This document shows positions 12,620 to 18,787 of a DNA stretch of 18,787 nt, piece after piece; positions within the stretch are counted from its first letter, which is position 1; every line of letters starts with the position of its first letter. The notes below the pieces were generated by a model. It made no database searches. It had not been told where the DNA came from and saw only the letters and a program-made list of their open reading frames with translations. Where the stretch lies: positions 1-18,787 of the forward strand of contig CAJUFK010000060.1 of assembly GCA_910585535.1 (NCBI GenBank). The letters are read 5' to 3'. A program made the position numbers and the translations under genes. Source of the DNA: an uncultured Angelakisella sp. GTDB lineage: Bacteria; Bacillota; Clostridia; Oscillospirales; Ruminococcaceae.

Positions 12620-14929
12620 ATGTATAAATTTACCGGTTTTAGCGCCAAAGCCAACAACGCCATCAATTTTGCCGTGCTGACGGCGGAGCAGATGGGCCAC
12701 ACCTTTGTGGGGAGCGAGCATCTCCTCTTGGGGCTCCTTCGGGAAAACACCGGGGCGGCCGCCATGCTCCTGGGCCAAAAGGGCCTGCGGTACGAGGACG
12801 CCGCCGCAGGGCTTTTGGAGAGGGTGGGCCGGGGGATGCTTTCCACCCTTTCCCCCGGGGACCTCACCGCCCGGTGCAAGCGGATTCTGGAAAACGCCCT
12901 TTTAGAGGCCCGAATTTCGGGCCAGAGCCTGGCGGGGACCGAGCATATCCTCCTCAGCCTGATCCACGAACCGGACTGCGGCGGACTGAAGCTGCTGGAG
13001 GAAAGCCCGGTGAACTGCCCCTCCCTGGAGAAGCTGCTTCGGGATGTCATCACCGCCGACCTCCGGGGGGAGTTGGCGGGACGCAGCCGGGGGACCTCCT
13101 CCCGGGCGCCGGCCCGAACCGGCAACCTGGATAAGTACGGCAGAGATCTTACCGACCTGGCCCGGATGAACCGCCTGGACCCGGTGATCGGCAGGGACAA
13201 AGAGATCCAGCGGGTCATCCAGATCCTCTCCCGTCGGACCAAAAATAACCCCTGTCTCATTGGAGAGACCGGGGTGGGCAAAACCGCCATTGTGGAGGGG
13301 CTGGCCCAGCGCATCGCCCAGGGAAACGTCCCCGGGGATCTGCTGGGCTGCCGGGTGGTGAGCCTGGATATGACCTCCATGGTGGCGGGGACCAAGTACC
13401 GGGGGGATTTTGAGGAACGGATCCGGGCCACCCTGGAGGAGGTGCTGGCGGCGGGGAACGTCATCCTCTTTATTGACGAGCTGCATACCATTATGGGTAT
13501 CGGGGCGGCGGAAGGGGCGGTGGACGCCGCCAACATCCTCAAGCCCCAGCTGGCCCGGGGGGAACTCCAGCTTATCGGGGCCACCACCATCGGGGAATTC
13601 CGCAGGACCATCGAAAAGGACGGGGCCCTGGAGCGCCGCTTCCAAAGCGTCCTGGTGGAGGAACCCACCCCCGAGGATGCCGAGAGCATCCTCAAGGGAC
13701 TGCGGGAGCGGTACGAGCGGCACCACCACGTCCGGATCACAGACGAGGCCATCCACTCCGCCGTGGCCCTCTCCCGGCGGTATCTCACCGACCGCTTTCT
13801 CCCCGACAAGGCCATCGACCTCATCGACGAGGCCGCCTCCCGGCTGCGGCTGGAGCGGCTGGAGGCCCCCAGCAAGGAGGGGGTGGTGGACAAAGGGGTG
13901 GTGGCTGCGGTGATCGCCCAGACCACCGGCATCCCCCTGGAGCGGATGGCGGAGGAGGAAGCCCGCCAGTGCCTGGACCTGGGCCAGCAGCTCCACCGGA
14001 CCATGGTGGGCCAGGAGGAGGCGGTGGAAAAGGTGGCCCGGGCCATCCAGCGGAGCCGGGTGGGCCTGGGGGATCCCAAGCGGCCCGTGGGCTCCTTTCT
14101 CTTCCTGGGGCCCACGGGGGTGGGAAAGACCCATCTCTGCCGGGCTTTGGGGCGGTGCCTCTACGGGGAGGGCGAGGGCATCATCAAGCTGGATATGTCC
14201 GAGTATATGGAGAAGCACAGCGTCAGCAGGCTTATTGGCGCGCCCCCCGGATACCTGGGGTATGACGAGGGGGGCCAGCTGACCGGGAAGATCCGCAAAA
14301 AGCCCAACTCGGTGGTGCTGCTGGACGAAATCGAAAAGGCCCACCCGGAGGTGATGAACCTTCTTCTCCAGCTGCTGGAGGACGGGGAACTTACCGACTC
14401 CCAGGGGCGGAAGGCCAACTTCAAAAACGCCGTGGTCATTATGACCTCCAACGTAGGGGCCCAGTTCATCACCCGGCAGCGGGGCCTGGGCTTTGCCCCC
14501 GCCGGGGAGGAGGGACCGGAGGCGGCCCCGGGGTACCAGCGGGATGTGATGGCGGCGGTCAAGCGGGCTTTCCCGCCGGAACTGCTGAACCGGATCGACG
14601 AGACGGTAATCTTCCGGCGGCTCACCGACAGCCAGCTGGAGACCATCGCCGGGCTGCTCCTCCAGGATGTTGCCCAGCGGCTGGCAGGGATGGAGGTGGA
14701 GATGGAGTACACCCCGGCCCTGGCCAAGGTGGTGGCGGGGCCTGCCCGGGGCAGCGACTACGGGGCCCGTCCCATGCGAAAGGCCCTGCGGGAATTGGTG
14801 GAGGACCCCCTGGCGGAACGGCTGCTCCGCCGGGAGATCCTGCCAGGGTGTGCCATCCGGTGCGACGCCCAGGGGGACCGGATGGTCGTTCTCCAAGCCG
14901 CCGCCCCCAGCCCAGCCCTCCGGGCCTAG
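12620..14929 (+). CDS. clpC: ClpC-type AAA+ unfoldase lacking the coiled-coil middle domain
   Basis: 769-residue Hsp100 ATPase that feeds unfolded proteins to ClpP in the cytoplasm. It has the N-terminal double Clp-N repeat (about 1-145), a first AAA domain with Walker A GETGVGKT (215-222), Walker B VILFIDE (281-287) and arginine finger ALERRF, and a second AAA domain with Walker A GPTGVGKT (497-504), Walker B VVLLDEIE (565-572) and SDYGARPMR sensor region. The ClpP-docking loop is RGLGF (LGF 623-625). The middle domain, roughly 60 residues in Bacillus ClpC, is missing: AASRLRLERLEAP (about 405-417) passes almost directly to GVVAAVIAQTTGIP. The gene starts with GGGGGAG about 7 nt upstream. 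A stand-alone gene without ctsR-mcsA-mcsB. It could be a second Clp paralog or called ClpA-like; ClpC is a best-fit symbol. Confidence 0.9.
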   Translation: MYKFTGFSAKANNAINFAVLTAEQMGHTFVGSEHLLLGLLRENTGAAAMLLGQKGLRYEDAAAGLLERVGRGMLSTLSPGDLTARCKRILENALLEARISGQSLAGTEHILLSLIHEPDCGGLKLLEESPVNCPSLEKLLRDVITADLRGELAGRSRGTSSRAPARTGNLDKYGRDLTDLARMNRLDPVIGRDKEIQRVIQILSRRTKNNPCLIGETGVGKTAIVEGLAQRIAQGNVPGDLLGCRVVSLDMTSMVAGTKYRGDFEERIRATLEEVLAAGNVILFIDELHTIMGIGAAEGAVDAANILKPQLARGELQLIGATTIGEFRRTIEKDGALERRFQSVLVEEPTPEDAESILKGLRERYERHHHVRITDEAIHSAVALSRRYLTDRFLPDKAIDLIDEAASRLRLERLEAPSKEGVVDKGVVAAVIAQTTGIPLERMAEEEARQCLDLGQQLHRTMVGQEEAVEKVARAIQRSRVGLGDPKRPVGSFLFLGPTGVGKTHLCRALGRCLYGEGEGIIKLDMSEYMEKHSVSRLIGAPPGYLGYDEGGQLTGKIRKKPNSVVLLDEIEKAHPEVMNLLLQLLEDGELTDSQGRKANFKNAVVIMTSNVGAQFITRQRGLGFAPAGEEGPEAAPGYQRDVMAAVKRAFPPELLNRIDETVIFRRLTDSQLETIAGLLLQDVAQRLAGMEVEMEYTPALAKVVAGPARGSDYGARPMRKALRELVEDPLAERLLRREILPGCAIRCDAQGDRMVVLQAAAPSPALRA

Positions 14930-14944
14930 GCGTTGGGCTGGGGG
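14904..14944 (+). terminator. Hairpin over the clpC stop codon
   Basis: CCCCCAGCCCA (14904-14914, still coding) pairs perfectly with TGGGCTGGGGG (14934-14944) around a 19-nt loop containing the stop codon. The following bases are ACAATTTG, so the T tract is weak. Probably the clpC terminator. Confidence 0.5.
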
Positions 14945-14983
14945 ACAATTTGTGCGGCCCCCGCCGGGATTATCCGCAGGGGC

Positions 14984-15011
14984 TTGCTTTTTCCGGGACC
15001 TGTGGTATAAT
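14984..15011 (+). promoter_or_regulatory. Promoter of the putative antitoxin RNA
   Basis: TTGCTT (14984-14989), a 16-bp spacer and consensus TATAAT (15006-15011) with an extended TGG. The only downstream feature on this strand is the terminator at 15063-15107, so it drives a short non-coding RNA. Confidence 0.75.
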
Positions 15012-15023
15012 ATAAGCAAAAGG

Positions 15024-15052
15024 TGGCACTGCCGATAGACGGCTGGCCCCCC
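15024..15052 (+). repeat. Left arm of the inverted motif flanking the toxin-antitoxin module
   Basis: The blocks TGGCACTGCC (15024-15033), ACGG and TGGCCCCCC here recur in the same order, reverse-complemented, at 15260-15294. Both arms sit at the predicted start of the two opposing transcripts, so each RNA begins with the same sequence. Confidence 0.65.
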
Positions 15053-15062
15053 AACTGTTCAT

Positions 15063-15107
15063 AGAAATAACCGTATCAGTTGTGAGCCTGGGCGGTTATT
15101 TCTTTTT
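15063..15107 (+). terminator. Terminator of the antitoxin RNA, overlapping the toxin stop codon
   Basis: An 11-bp perfect stem, AGAAATAACCG (15063-15073) with CGGTTATTTCT (15093-15103), followed by a T run. The right arm contains the complement of the toxin's last codons and TAA stop. On the minus strand the same stem could weakly end the toxin mRNA. Confidence 0.85.
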
Positions 15108-15182
15108 GCCAACAAGTGCAATGCAGATGTTGATAACGCCGATAATCACAAGGCAGAACTGAAAGAGTTCGCTGTAATCCAT
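15096..15182 (-). CDS. 28-residue hydrophobic peptide, putative type I (Fst/TxpA-like) toxin
   Basis: Too short for usual gene callers. Starts MDYSELFQFC, continues as one uninterrupted hydrophobic helix (LVIIGVINICIALV) and ends GKKK. An acidic start, a single helix and a lysine-rich end is the plan of Gram-positive type I toxins, often labelled putative holin-like toxins, which insert into the membrane. The ribosome site AAGGGGGG (15200-15193) is 10 nt from the ATG and can be masked by an upstream C-rich stretch. It has its own strong promoter at 15300-15328 and lies opposite a short antisense RNA with which it shares its 3' end. A constitutive small membrane protein remains possible. Confidence 0.75.
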   Translation of the reverse strand: MDYSELFQFCLVIIGVINICIALVGKKK

Positions 15183-15192
15183 ACAACCGCTA

Positions 15193-15240
15193 CCCCCCTT
15201 CGCATAAGCTCCGGGGGCAAAAAGACCTTGCGTCCCCCGG
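15193..15240 (-). promoter_or_regulatory. Structured toxin leader with maskable ribosome site
   Basis: A perfect 7-bp stem, CCGGGGG (15211-15217) with CCCCCGG (15234-15240), lies in the toxin leader. On the minus strand its CCCCC strand is also complementary to the AAGGGGGG ribosome site (15200-15193), so the SD may be sequestered in an alternative fold, as in other type I toxin mRNAs. Confidence 0.55.
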
Positions 15241-15259
15241 GCATCTATGTCAAATGCCA

Positions 15260-15294
15260 TGGGGGCCAACCGCCTACCGTTTCTGGCAGTGCCA
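15260..15294 (-). repeat. Right arm of the inverted motif flanking the toxin-antitoxin module
   Basis: Read on the minus strand this contains TGGCACTGCC (15294-15285), then AACGG and TTGGCCCCC, the same order as in the antitoxin RNA at 15024-15052 but with a 6-8 nt insertion. It starts within a few bases of the predicted toxin mRNA start. Confidence 0.65.
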
Positions 15295-15299
15295 TCCAA

Positions 15300-15328
15300 A
15301 TCATACCATATCCGCCAAAGTTTGACAA
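15300..15328 (-). promoter_or_regulatory. Promoter of the putative toxin gene
   Basis: On the minus strand TTGTCA (15328-15323), a 17-bp spacer and TATGAT (15305-15300) with an extended TGG. The leader would be about 110 nt. It lies directly downstream of the blaI-blaR1 operon terminator, so the gene is an independent unit. Confidence 0.8.
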
Positions 15329-15341
15329 GAGATAGCCTAAC

Positions 15342-15376
15342 AAAAGCGCCTCCGCCAGGGGATTCCCGGCGGGGGC
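15342..15376 (-). terminator. Terminator of the blaI-blaR1-like operon
   Basis: On the minus strand GCCCCCGCC (15376-15368) pairs with GGCGGAGGC (15356-15348), with one mismatch, and is followed by GCTTTTG. It is 17 nt past the blaR1-like stop. Confidence 0.8.
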
Positions 15377-15393
15377 GTTTCTGCTTGGGGAGG

Positions 15394-17775
15394 TCATCTC
15401 TCCGCCGTTGGAGGAAGGATCTCCAGGCTGGCGGCCAGCTCCAGCACCTCATAGCTGGAGAGCCTGCCGTTTTCCAGGTCAATGGCCACATAAACCAGCT
15501 GGTCCCGGTCATAGGCCAGAATCCCCGGGCGCAGGGCGGTGCTGCGGTCCTCCCGCTGTTCCATAATCTGTACCGTGGCCACGGCGCCGGCCTCCAACTC
15601 CCGGACGACCCTGTAGTCGTTGTCCCAGCTCAGCGTCGAGCCCAGCATCAGCTGGTTGTAGACCATCCGGTAAAAGGTTTCCTCCGGAACATCGGGGTAG
15701 ATCTCAAAGGTGTTGTAGCCGATGCTCCCGGCGTACTCCTCCCCCTGATAGAGCCACAGGGGGGTAAAGGCGAAGGAGGTCCTGCGGTCCTCCGCCGGAG
15801 GCACCCGAACCGACCAGCCTTCTGGAAGGGCCAGGGCCACCTGGAAGGGTTGGATGTCGTAGATGGCGGCATTGTAGTCCTCCCGCCCCTCCCGGTAGGC
15901 GGGGAAGGTGATGGTCCCGGACGTCCGCCGGGGGCTCGCCCAGGACATCTCCCCCAGGACTGCCCAGGCGGAGCGGCCCAGAATGCGGCTGGTGACCAGA
16001 GCGTCCAGCTGTTGTTCAAAGGTGCTCTGTTCCATTTCCTCCCCGTTCACCAGGAAGGAACCGTTCTCCTGGGTGGAAAGCTGACCCACCGTCTCCTCGG
16101 TGCCGTCGGCCCGGTAGCGGAACAGCGTGTAGGAACTGGAGCTGTTTTGATCGTACTGGCGGACCATCGTCCCGTCCACAAGGGGATAATCCCGGCAGCT
16201 GCCCTCGCTCCCGTCACTCTGCCAGCAGAACAGCCTGCCGTCGGCGTAGTGGAAGACGCCGTTGTATCCGGCGGGATCGTTCACTCGCCGGAGGAGCAGT
16301 TCGTCTGTTCCGTCTCCATCCAGGTCCAGATAGGCGTACTCCGCCTCCCCGGGCCGGAGGACAAGGGGCAGCCAGCTGTCCAGGGCCCAGGTCTTGACCG
16401 CCCCTTGGTCAAAGAGGGAAAGATCCCCCGCCAGCAGCTTTTCATAAGCGGCCCGGGCAGGATCTTGGGCGGTCCACGCCGCACCCTCCCGCCAGCCAAA
16501 GGCGACAGCCCCGGTGATCTCCAGGCTTTCCCGGCTGGTGGCGGCATAGGTCCCGTTTTGGGCGCTGCTGCGGATGATGAACCGGTACTCCCCCGCCGGA
16601 ACCGCCTCAAAGGTCCCTCGAAGGGAGCCGCCCCGGCCCTCCTCCAGCCGGGAGGGGCTTTGGCCCGCCCGGCTCCCGTCCTCGGTTTCCAGCGCCACCT
16701 CGATCCCCAGGCCGGTGGGGTCCCAGGTCACTTGGTAATGGAGGTTGGTAGTCTCGGACAAAACAAGGGGATCCTGGTAAACAGCGGCCTCCCCGGGCTC
16801 CAGGGCGAAGTAGAAGCTGTCCCAGGGGGTGAAGTCCTCTCCCGCAGGCACCGCTCGGGCCGTATCGGGGAGAAGGAGGGCGAAGGCCAGCGCCCCGGCC
16901 ACCGCCGCAGTGGCGATTCTTCTGGCCCACCGGGGCGGTTGGCGATACTCCAGCAGGCGGCGGATCCGCCCCTTGATCTCCCCGCCCTCCCCGAAGGCCA
17001 GGGGTCCCACGGGGATCCGCCGTCCGGCGGCAAGACTTAGAATGGAGGCGGAATATTCCTGGCGAAGATCCTCCCCCATCACCCCCAGGACCCGCTGGTC
17101 ACAGGCTGCCTCCATGTCCTGGGAGGCAATCAGGAGGGCAGCCCAAACCAAGGGATCAAACCAGTGGACCGCCGCCAGGATCCACCCCAGCAGCTTCAGC
17201 CAGGGATCTCCCCGGCGGATGTGGCTTTCCTCATGAAGGATGACGTACTCCAGCTCCCGGCCCTCCAGGGAGGAGGGGAGGTAGATCCTGGGCCGCAGCA
17301 GGCCCACTACCACCGGCACCGGGACAGCGTCCCCCAGCCAGATGTTGTCACGGAGGCGCACCGCCCCCACCAGGGAGCGGCGGAAGCGCAGGTAGGCGAG
17401 GAGGTTCCACAGGAGGATCCCCGCCATCCCTGCCAGCCAGACCAGGGCCAGAAGCTCCAGGTGGGGCCAGCGGCTCACCGGTTCGCTCATGCCGATGACA
17501 AGGTTGGGAGAGGGGGCCGCAGGGCTTGTCCCGCCTGCGGGGAGGAGGGGCAGGGGCTCCTGGGGGGCGATAAAGGAAGGAACCGCCGGGGGCTGCGCTG
17601 GGGCGGGGAAGAAGAAGGGGCAGGCCAGGCGGAGAAACACCCCCCACCACAGCAGGCAGGAGCAGGCCGCCGGGGCCTTTCGGAGAGCCAGGCGGAGAAG
17701 GAGGGCCAACATCAGAACCGGCAAAAGCCGGATCTCCAGTTCCAAAAGGGAGAGGAAGGCACGGGAAAGGCTCAT
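15394..17775 (-). CDS. BlaR1/MecR1-like M56 metallopeptidase sensor with unusual extracellular domain
   Basis: 793-residue membrane sensor-protease expected to trigger cleavage of the BlaI-type repressor encoded just upstream. The N-terminal half is M56: membrane segments near 14-31, 40-57 and 105-128, then zinc motif HEESHIRRGDP (His181, Glu182, His185) with the downstream QDMEAACDQ Glu222, and another membrane segment near 284-303. The C-terminal 490 residues would be extracellular. They lack any SxxK penicillin-binding motif that I can find where BlaR1 has its beta-lactam sensor. Instead there is a beta-rich AVPAGEYRFIIRSS region (about 391-404) and a Ca-binding-like DLDGDGTDELLL (484-495), suggesting a different ligand. 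The start overlaps the blaI stop (ATGA) with a GGGAGGGAG site. Confidence 0.9.
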   Translation of the reverse strand: MSLSRAFLSLLELEIRLLPVLMLALLLRLALRKAPAACSCLLWWGVFLRLACPFFFPAPAQPPAVPSFIAPQEPLPLLPAGGTSPAAPSPNLVIGMSEPVSRWPHLELLALVWLAGMAGILLWNLLAYLRFRRSLVGAVRLRDNIWLGDAVPVPVVVGLLRPRIYLPSSLEGRELEYVILHEESHIRRGDPWLKLLGWILAAVHWFDPLVWAALLIASQDMEAACDQRVLGVMGEDLRQEYSASILSLAAGRRIPVGPLAFGEGGEIKGRIRRLLEYRQPPRWARRIATAAVAGALAFALLLPDTARAVPAGEDFTPWDSFYFALEPGEAAVYQDPLVLSETTNLHYQVTWDPTGLGIEVALETEDGSRAGQSPSRLEEGRGGSLRGTFEAVPAGEYRFIIRSSAQNGTYAATSRESLEITGAVAFGWREGAAWTAQDPARAAYEKLLAGDLSLFDQGAVKTWALDSWLPLVLRPGEAEYAYLDLDGDGTDELLLRRVNDPAGYNGVFHYADGRLFCWQSDGSEGSCRDYPLVDGTMVRQYDQNSSSSYTLFRYRADGTEETVGQLSTQENGSFLVNGEEMEQSTFEQQLDALVTSRILGRSAWAVLGEMSWASPRRTSGTITFPAYREGREDYNAAIYDIQPFQVALALPEGWSVRVPPAEDRRTSFAFTPLWLYQGEEYAGSIGYNTFEIYPDVPEETFYRMVYNQLMLGSTLSWDNDYRVVRELEAGAVATVQIMEQREDRSTALRPGILAYDRDQLVYVAIDLENGRLSSYEVLELAASLEILPPTAER

Positions 17776-18143
17776 CTGGACTCCCTCCCTTCGCTGCTCC
17801 TGCGGATCAGGGCCTCCAGCTCCCGGATCTCCTCCTCGGTCAGGGGCTCCCGGGCGGTAAAGGCGGCCAGGAACTGGGGGAGGGAACCCTGGAAGGTTTC
17901 CTCCAGGAAAGATTCGCTTTGCTGGGCCAGCACCTCCTCTCGGGTGAGAAGGGAGACCACCGTCCCCTCCCGGTTCTCAAAGATGCCCCGCTGGCAAAGC
18001 CGCCGGAGCATGGTGTAGGTGGTGGACTTTTTCCACTCCAGCTCCCGTTGGCACAGCTTAACCAATTCCCCGGAGGAGATAGGGGCATTGCGCCAAATCA
18101 GCTCGGCAAAGCGCGCTTCCATCTTGCCTAATTTCCAATCCAT
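17772..18143 (-). CDS. blaI: BlaI/MecI/CopY family transcriptional repressor
   Basis: 123 residues from the ATG at 18143, which has AGGAGG seven nt upstream; an in-frame ATG at 18194 lies inside the operator region and is rejected. The winged helix is visible as KMEARFAELIWRNAPISSGELV, KKSTTYTMLRRLCQRG (recognition helix, about 41-56) and FENREGTVVSLLTREE (wing). The C-terminal helical half resembles the dimerisation and cleavage region of BlaI. A homodimer is expected to bind the two dyads in its own promoter and to be inactivated by the coexpressed M56 protease. The natural inducer is unknown, so the symbol denotes the family, not proven beta-lactam control. Confidence 0.9.
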   Translation of the reverse strand: MDWKLGKMEARFAELIWRNAPISSGELVKLCQRELEWKKSTTYTMLRRLCQRGIFENREGTVVSLLTREEVLAQQSESFLEETFQGSLPQFLAAFTAREPLTEEEIRELEALIRRSSEGRESR

Positions 18144-18160
18144 AAGGAGACCTCCTACTA

Positions 18161-18213
18161 GTTTACTGGCGTTAAACCATATAAAGTTTAACACGATTAA
18201 ACCAACCTGTCAA
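18161..18213 (-). promoter_or_regulatory. blaI-blaR1-like promoter with two 17-bp dyad operators
   Basis: On the minus strand TTGACA (18213-18208), a 17-bp spacer and TAAACT (18190-18185) form the promoter. Two related inverted repeats overlap it: GTTTAA-N5-TTAAAC (18186-18202), covering the -10 and spacer, and GTTTAC-N5-TTAAAC (18161-18177), near the start point; both are given as read on the plus strand. Centres are 25 bp apart. This is the expected placement for autorepression. Confidence 0.8.
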
Positions 18214-18699
18214 GGGGGAAGAAGGGGGAAAGGTTCCGGTTTCTCTGTTCCCCTTTGGGGCAGCAGCCAAGCGTCCGCGCACCCTCCTGCCCTCTGCGGT
18301 GGTCCTAGGTTCTGCGCCTGATTGAAAACGCACTGCCTTTTTATAGGTAGTGGCCCTTTGGGCGTCGCATCTCTGGGTTTCCGTCCTGGGGAATGGCAGC
18401 GGTCGATGGCTTAACGGCGTTTGCCCTTCCGGCGGACCTCCTTTCTGCCGCGGTGGAAAGGAGGCAAAGAGCGCCCAGGGGGCAAGCCCCTGGACCCCGG
18501 AGAACGGCCAAAGGACTCCGGCCTGGGGTTTGCAATTCCAACCCGCCGCCCTGTTTGTCCTGGGCTGTGGGGTCCACCATCGTTTGTGCTGAACGGTTTC
18601 TGGTCCGTCCCCTAGGGATGGGCTCCGGCGGCGGTGGTAACAATGGCAACTTGGCTTGCTACGTCCACCTAAGTCCGTCCGGGCGTTTTCGCTTTTTTC
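18214..18699. other. Non-coding, hairpin-rich intergenic region
   Basis: No credible gene; the open frames here have low-complexity composition and no ribosome sites. Hairpins are CACTGCC/GGTAGTG (18331-18352, one G-T), CCTCCTTT/AAAGGAGG (18437-18464, perfect 8 bp) and CCAGGGG/CCCCTGG (18475-18493). The style suggests a cluster of genome-specific intergenic repeats. I could not match it to a known RNA class. Confidence 0.5.
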
Positions 18700-18769
18700 A
18701 GCTTCCGACTCCAGGCACAACCTAAGTCTTAGCACAACCGTTAGGCGCGGAGCGCCGGGGAGGGTGTGC
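18700..18769. repeat. Copy B of the ~70-bp repeat at window start
   Basis: Direct-orientation match to 1-70 with 7 differences. This copy can form GGCGC-GGA-GCGCC, which copy A has lost by one substitution, and CCTAA/TTAGG. It is followed by a separate perfect stem GCGGGC-GCTA-GCCCGC (18772-18787) absent from copy A. The right end is limited by the window. Confidence 0.85.
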
Positions 18770-18787
18770 CTGCGGGCGCTAGCCCGC

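Larger units (their letters stand above)
15018..15107 (+). ncRNA. Putative type I antitoxin RNA, ~90 nt
   Basis: Bounded by a strong promoter and an intrinsic terminator, with no open reading frame that has a ribosome site. Its 3' end is antisense to the last codons and stop of the 28-residue hydrophobic peptide gene on the minus strand. This matches RatA and SR4, which overlap the 3' part of the toxin mRNAs txpA and bsrG. The 5' end carries TGGCACTGCC, ACGG and TGGCCCCC blocks that recur at the 5' end of the opposing toxin mRNA. RNA existence and function are inferred from architecture only. Confidence 0.65.

Noticed and set aside
12902..15019. 705-codon minus-strand frame opposite clpC
   Set aside because: Mirror frame of clpC, no motifs; the plus strand encodes all AAA+ signatures.
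15247..17040. 597-codon open frame on the plus strand
   Set aside because: Antisense shadow of the blaR1-like gene, caused by high GC; no ribosome site, and the opposite strand has clear M56 motifs.
18172..18735. 187-codon minus-strand frame in the terminal intergenic region
   Set aside because: Starts in the blaI operator, runs through hairpin repeats, has no ribosome site or domain.
1..18787. CRISPR array, transposase, tRNA or rRNA
   Set aside because: No regularly spaced short repeats, no transposase-like frame, and no cloverleaf or rRNA motif noticed in the intergenic regions.

Overview
The window looks like chromosomal DNA from a GC-rich, low-oxygen Gram-positive bacterium of the class Clostridia, most likely Oscillospiraceae (Flavonifractor/Lawsonibacter-like). 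This is inferred from strong AGGAGG-type ribosome sites, sigma-A promoters with extended -10 boxes, a SecG/ClpC/BlaI-BlaR1 gene set, lipobox lipoproteins and GC-rich codon use. No taxonomic marker gene is present, so the assignment is an inference.

Layout. (1) 1-2785, minus strand: malQ, and upstream of it a lipoprotein with two degenerate LytM/M23-like modules and its own promoter. (2) 2821-11344, plus strand: a molybdenum-cofactor operon. A strong promoter is followed by a structured leader (P1 stem, a GAAA tetraloop and an 11-nt-type tetraloop receptor), which I read as a Moco riboswitch candidate, then an intrinsic terminator just before the first gene. The genes are a MoeA-like protein with a Cys-rich tail, moeA, moaC, moaA, a MOSC protein, mogA, an unknown lipoprotein, and the molybdate importer modA-modB-modC. 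Together these import molybdate, make cyclic pyranopterin from GTP, and adenylate and metallate molybdopterin. moaD, moaE and moeB are absent and must be elsewhere. (3) 11484-11961: secG with its own promoter and a possible leader attenuator. (4) 12003-12435, minus strand: a tiny Cys-rich membrane protein. (5) 12620-14929: a ClpC-type AAA+ unfoldase that lacks the coiled-coil middle domain but keeps a ClpP-docking loop. (6) 14984-15328: a compact convergent module, a 28-residue hydrophobic peptide on the minus strand opposed by a short plus-strand RNA. It has the architecture of a type I toxin-antitoxin system. (7) 15342-18213, minus strand: a blaI-blaR1-like repressor/sensor-protease operon with two dyad operators over its promoter. 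(8) 18214-18787: non-coding, hairpin-rich DNA ending in a roughly 70-bp repeat. A second copy in the same orientation (63 of 70 bases identical) lies at the very start of the window, where it encodes the last codons of malQ.

The most interesting items are the putative type I toxin-antitoxin module, including the shared 5' motif of its two RNAs; the riboswitch/attenuator in front of the molybdenum operon; the M-domain-less ClpC; and the terminal repeats. No CRISPR array, rRNA, tRNA or transposase was recognised.
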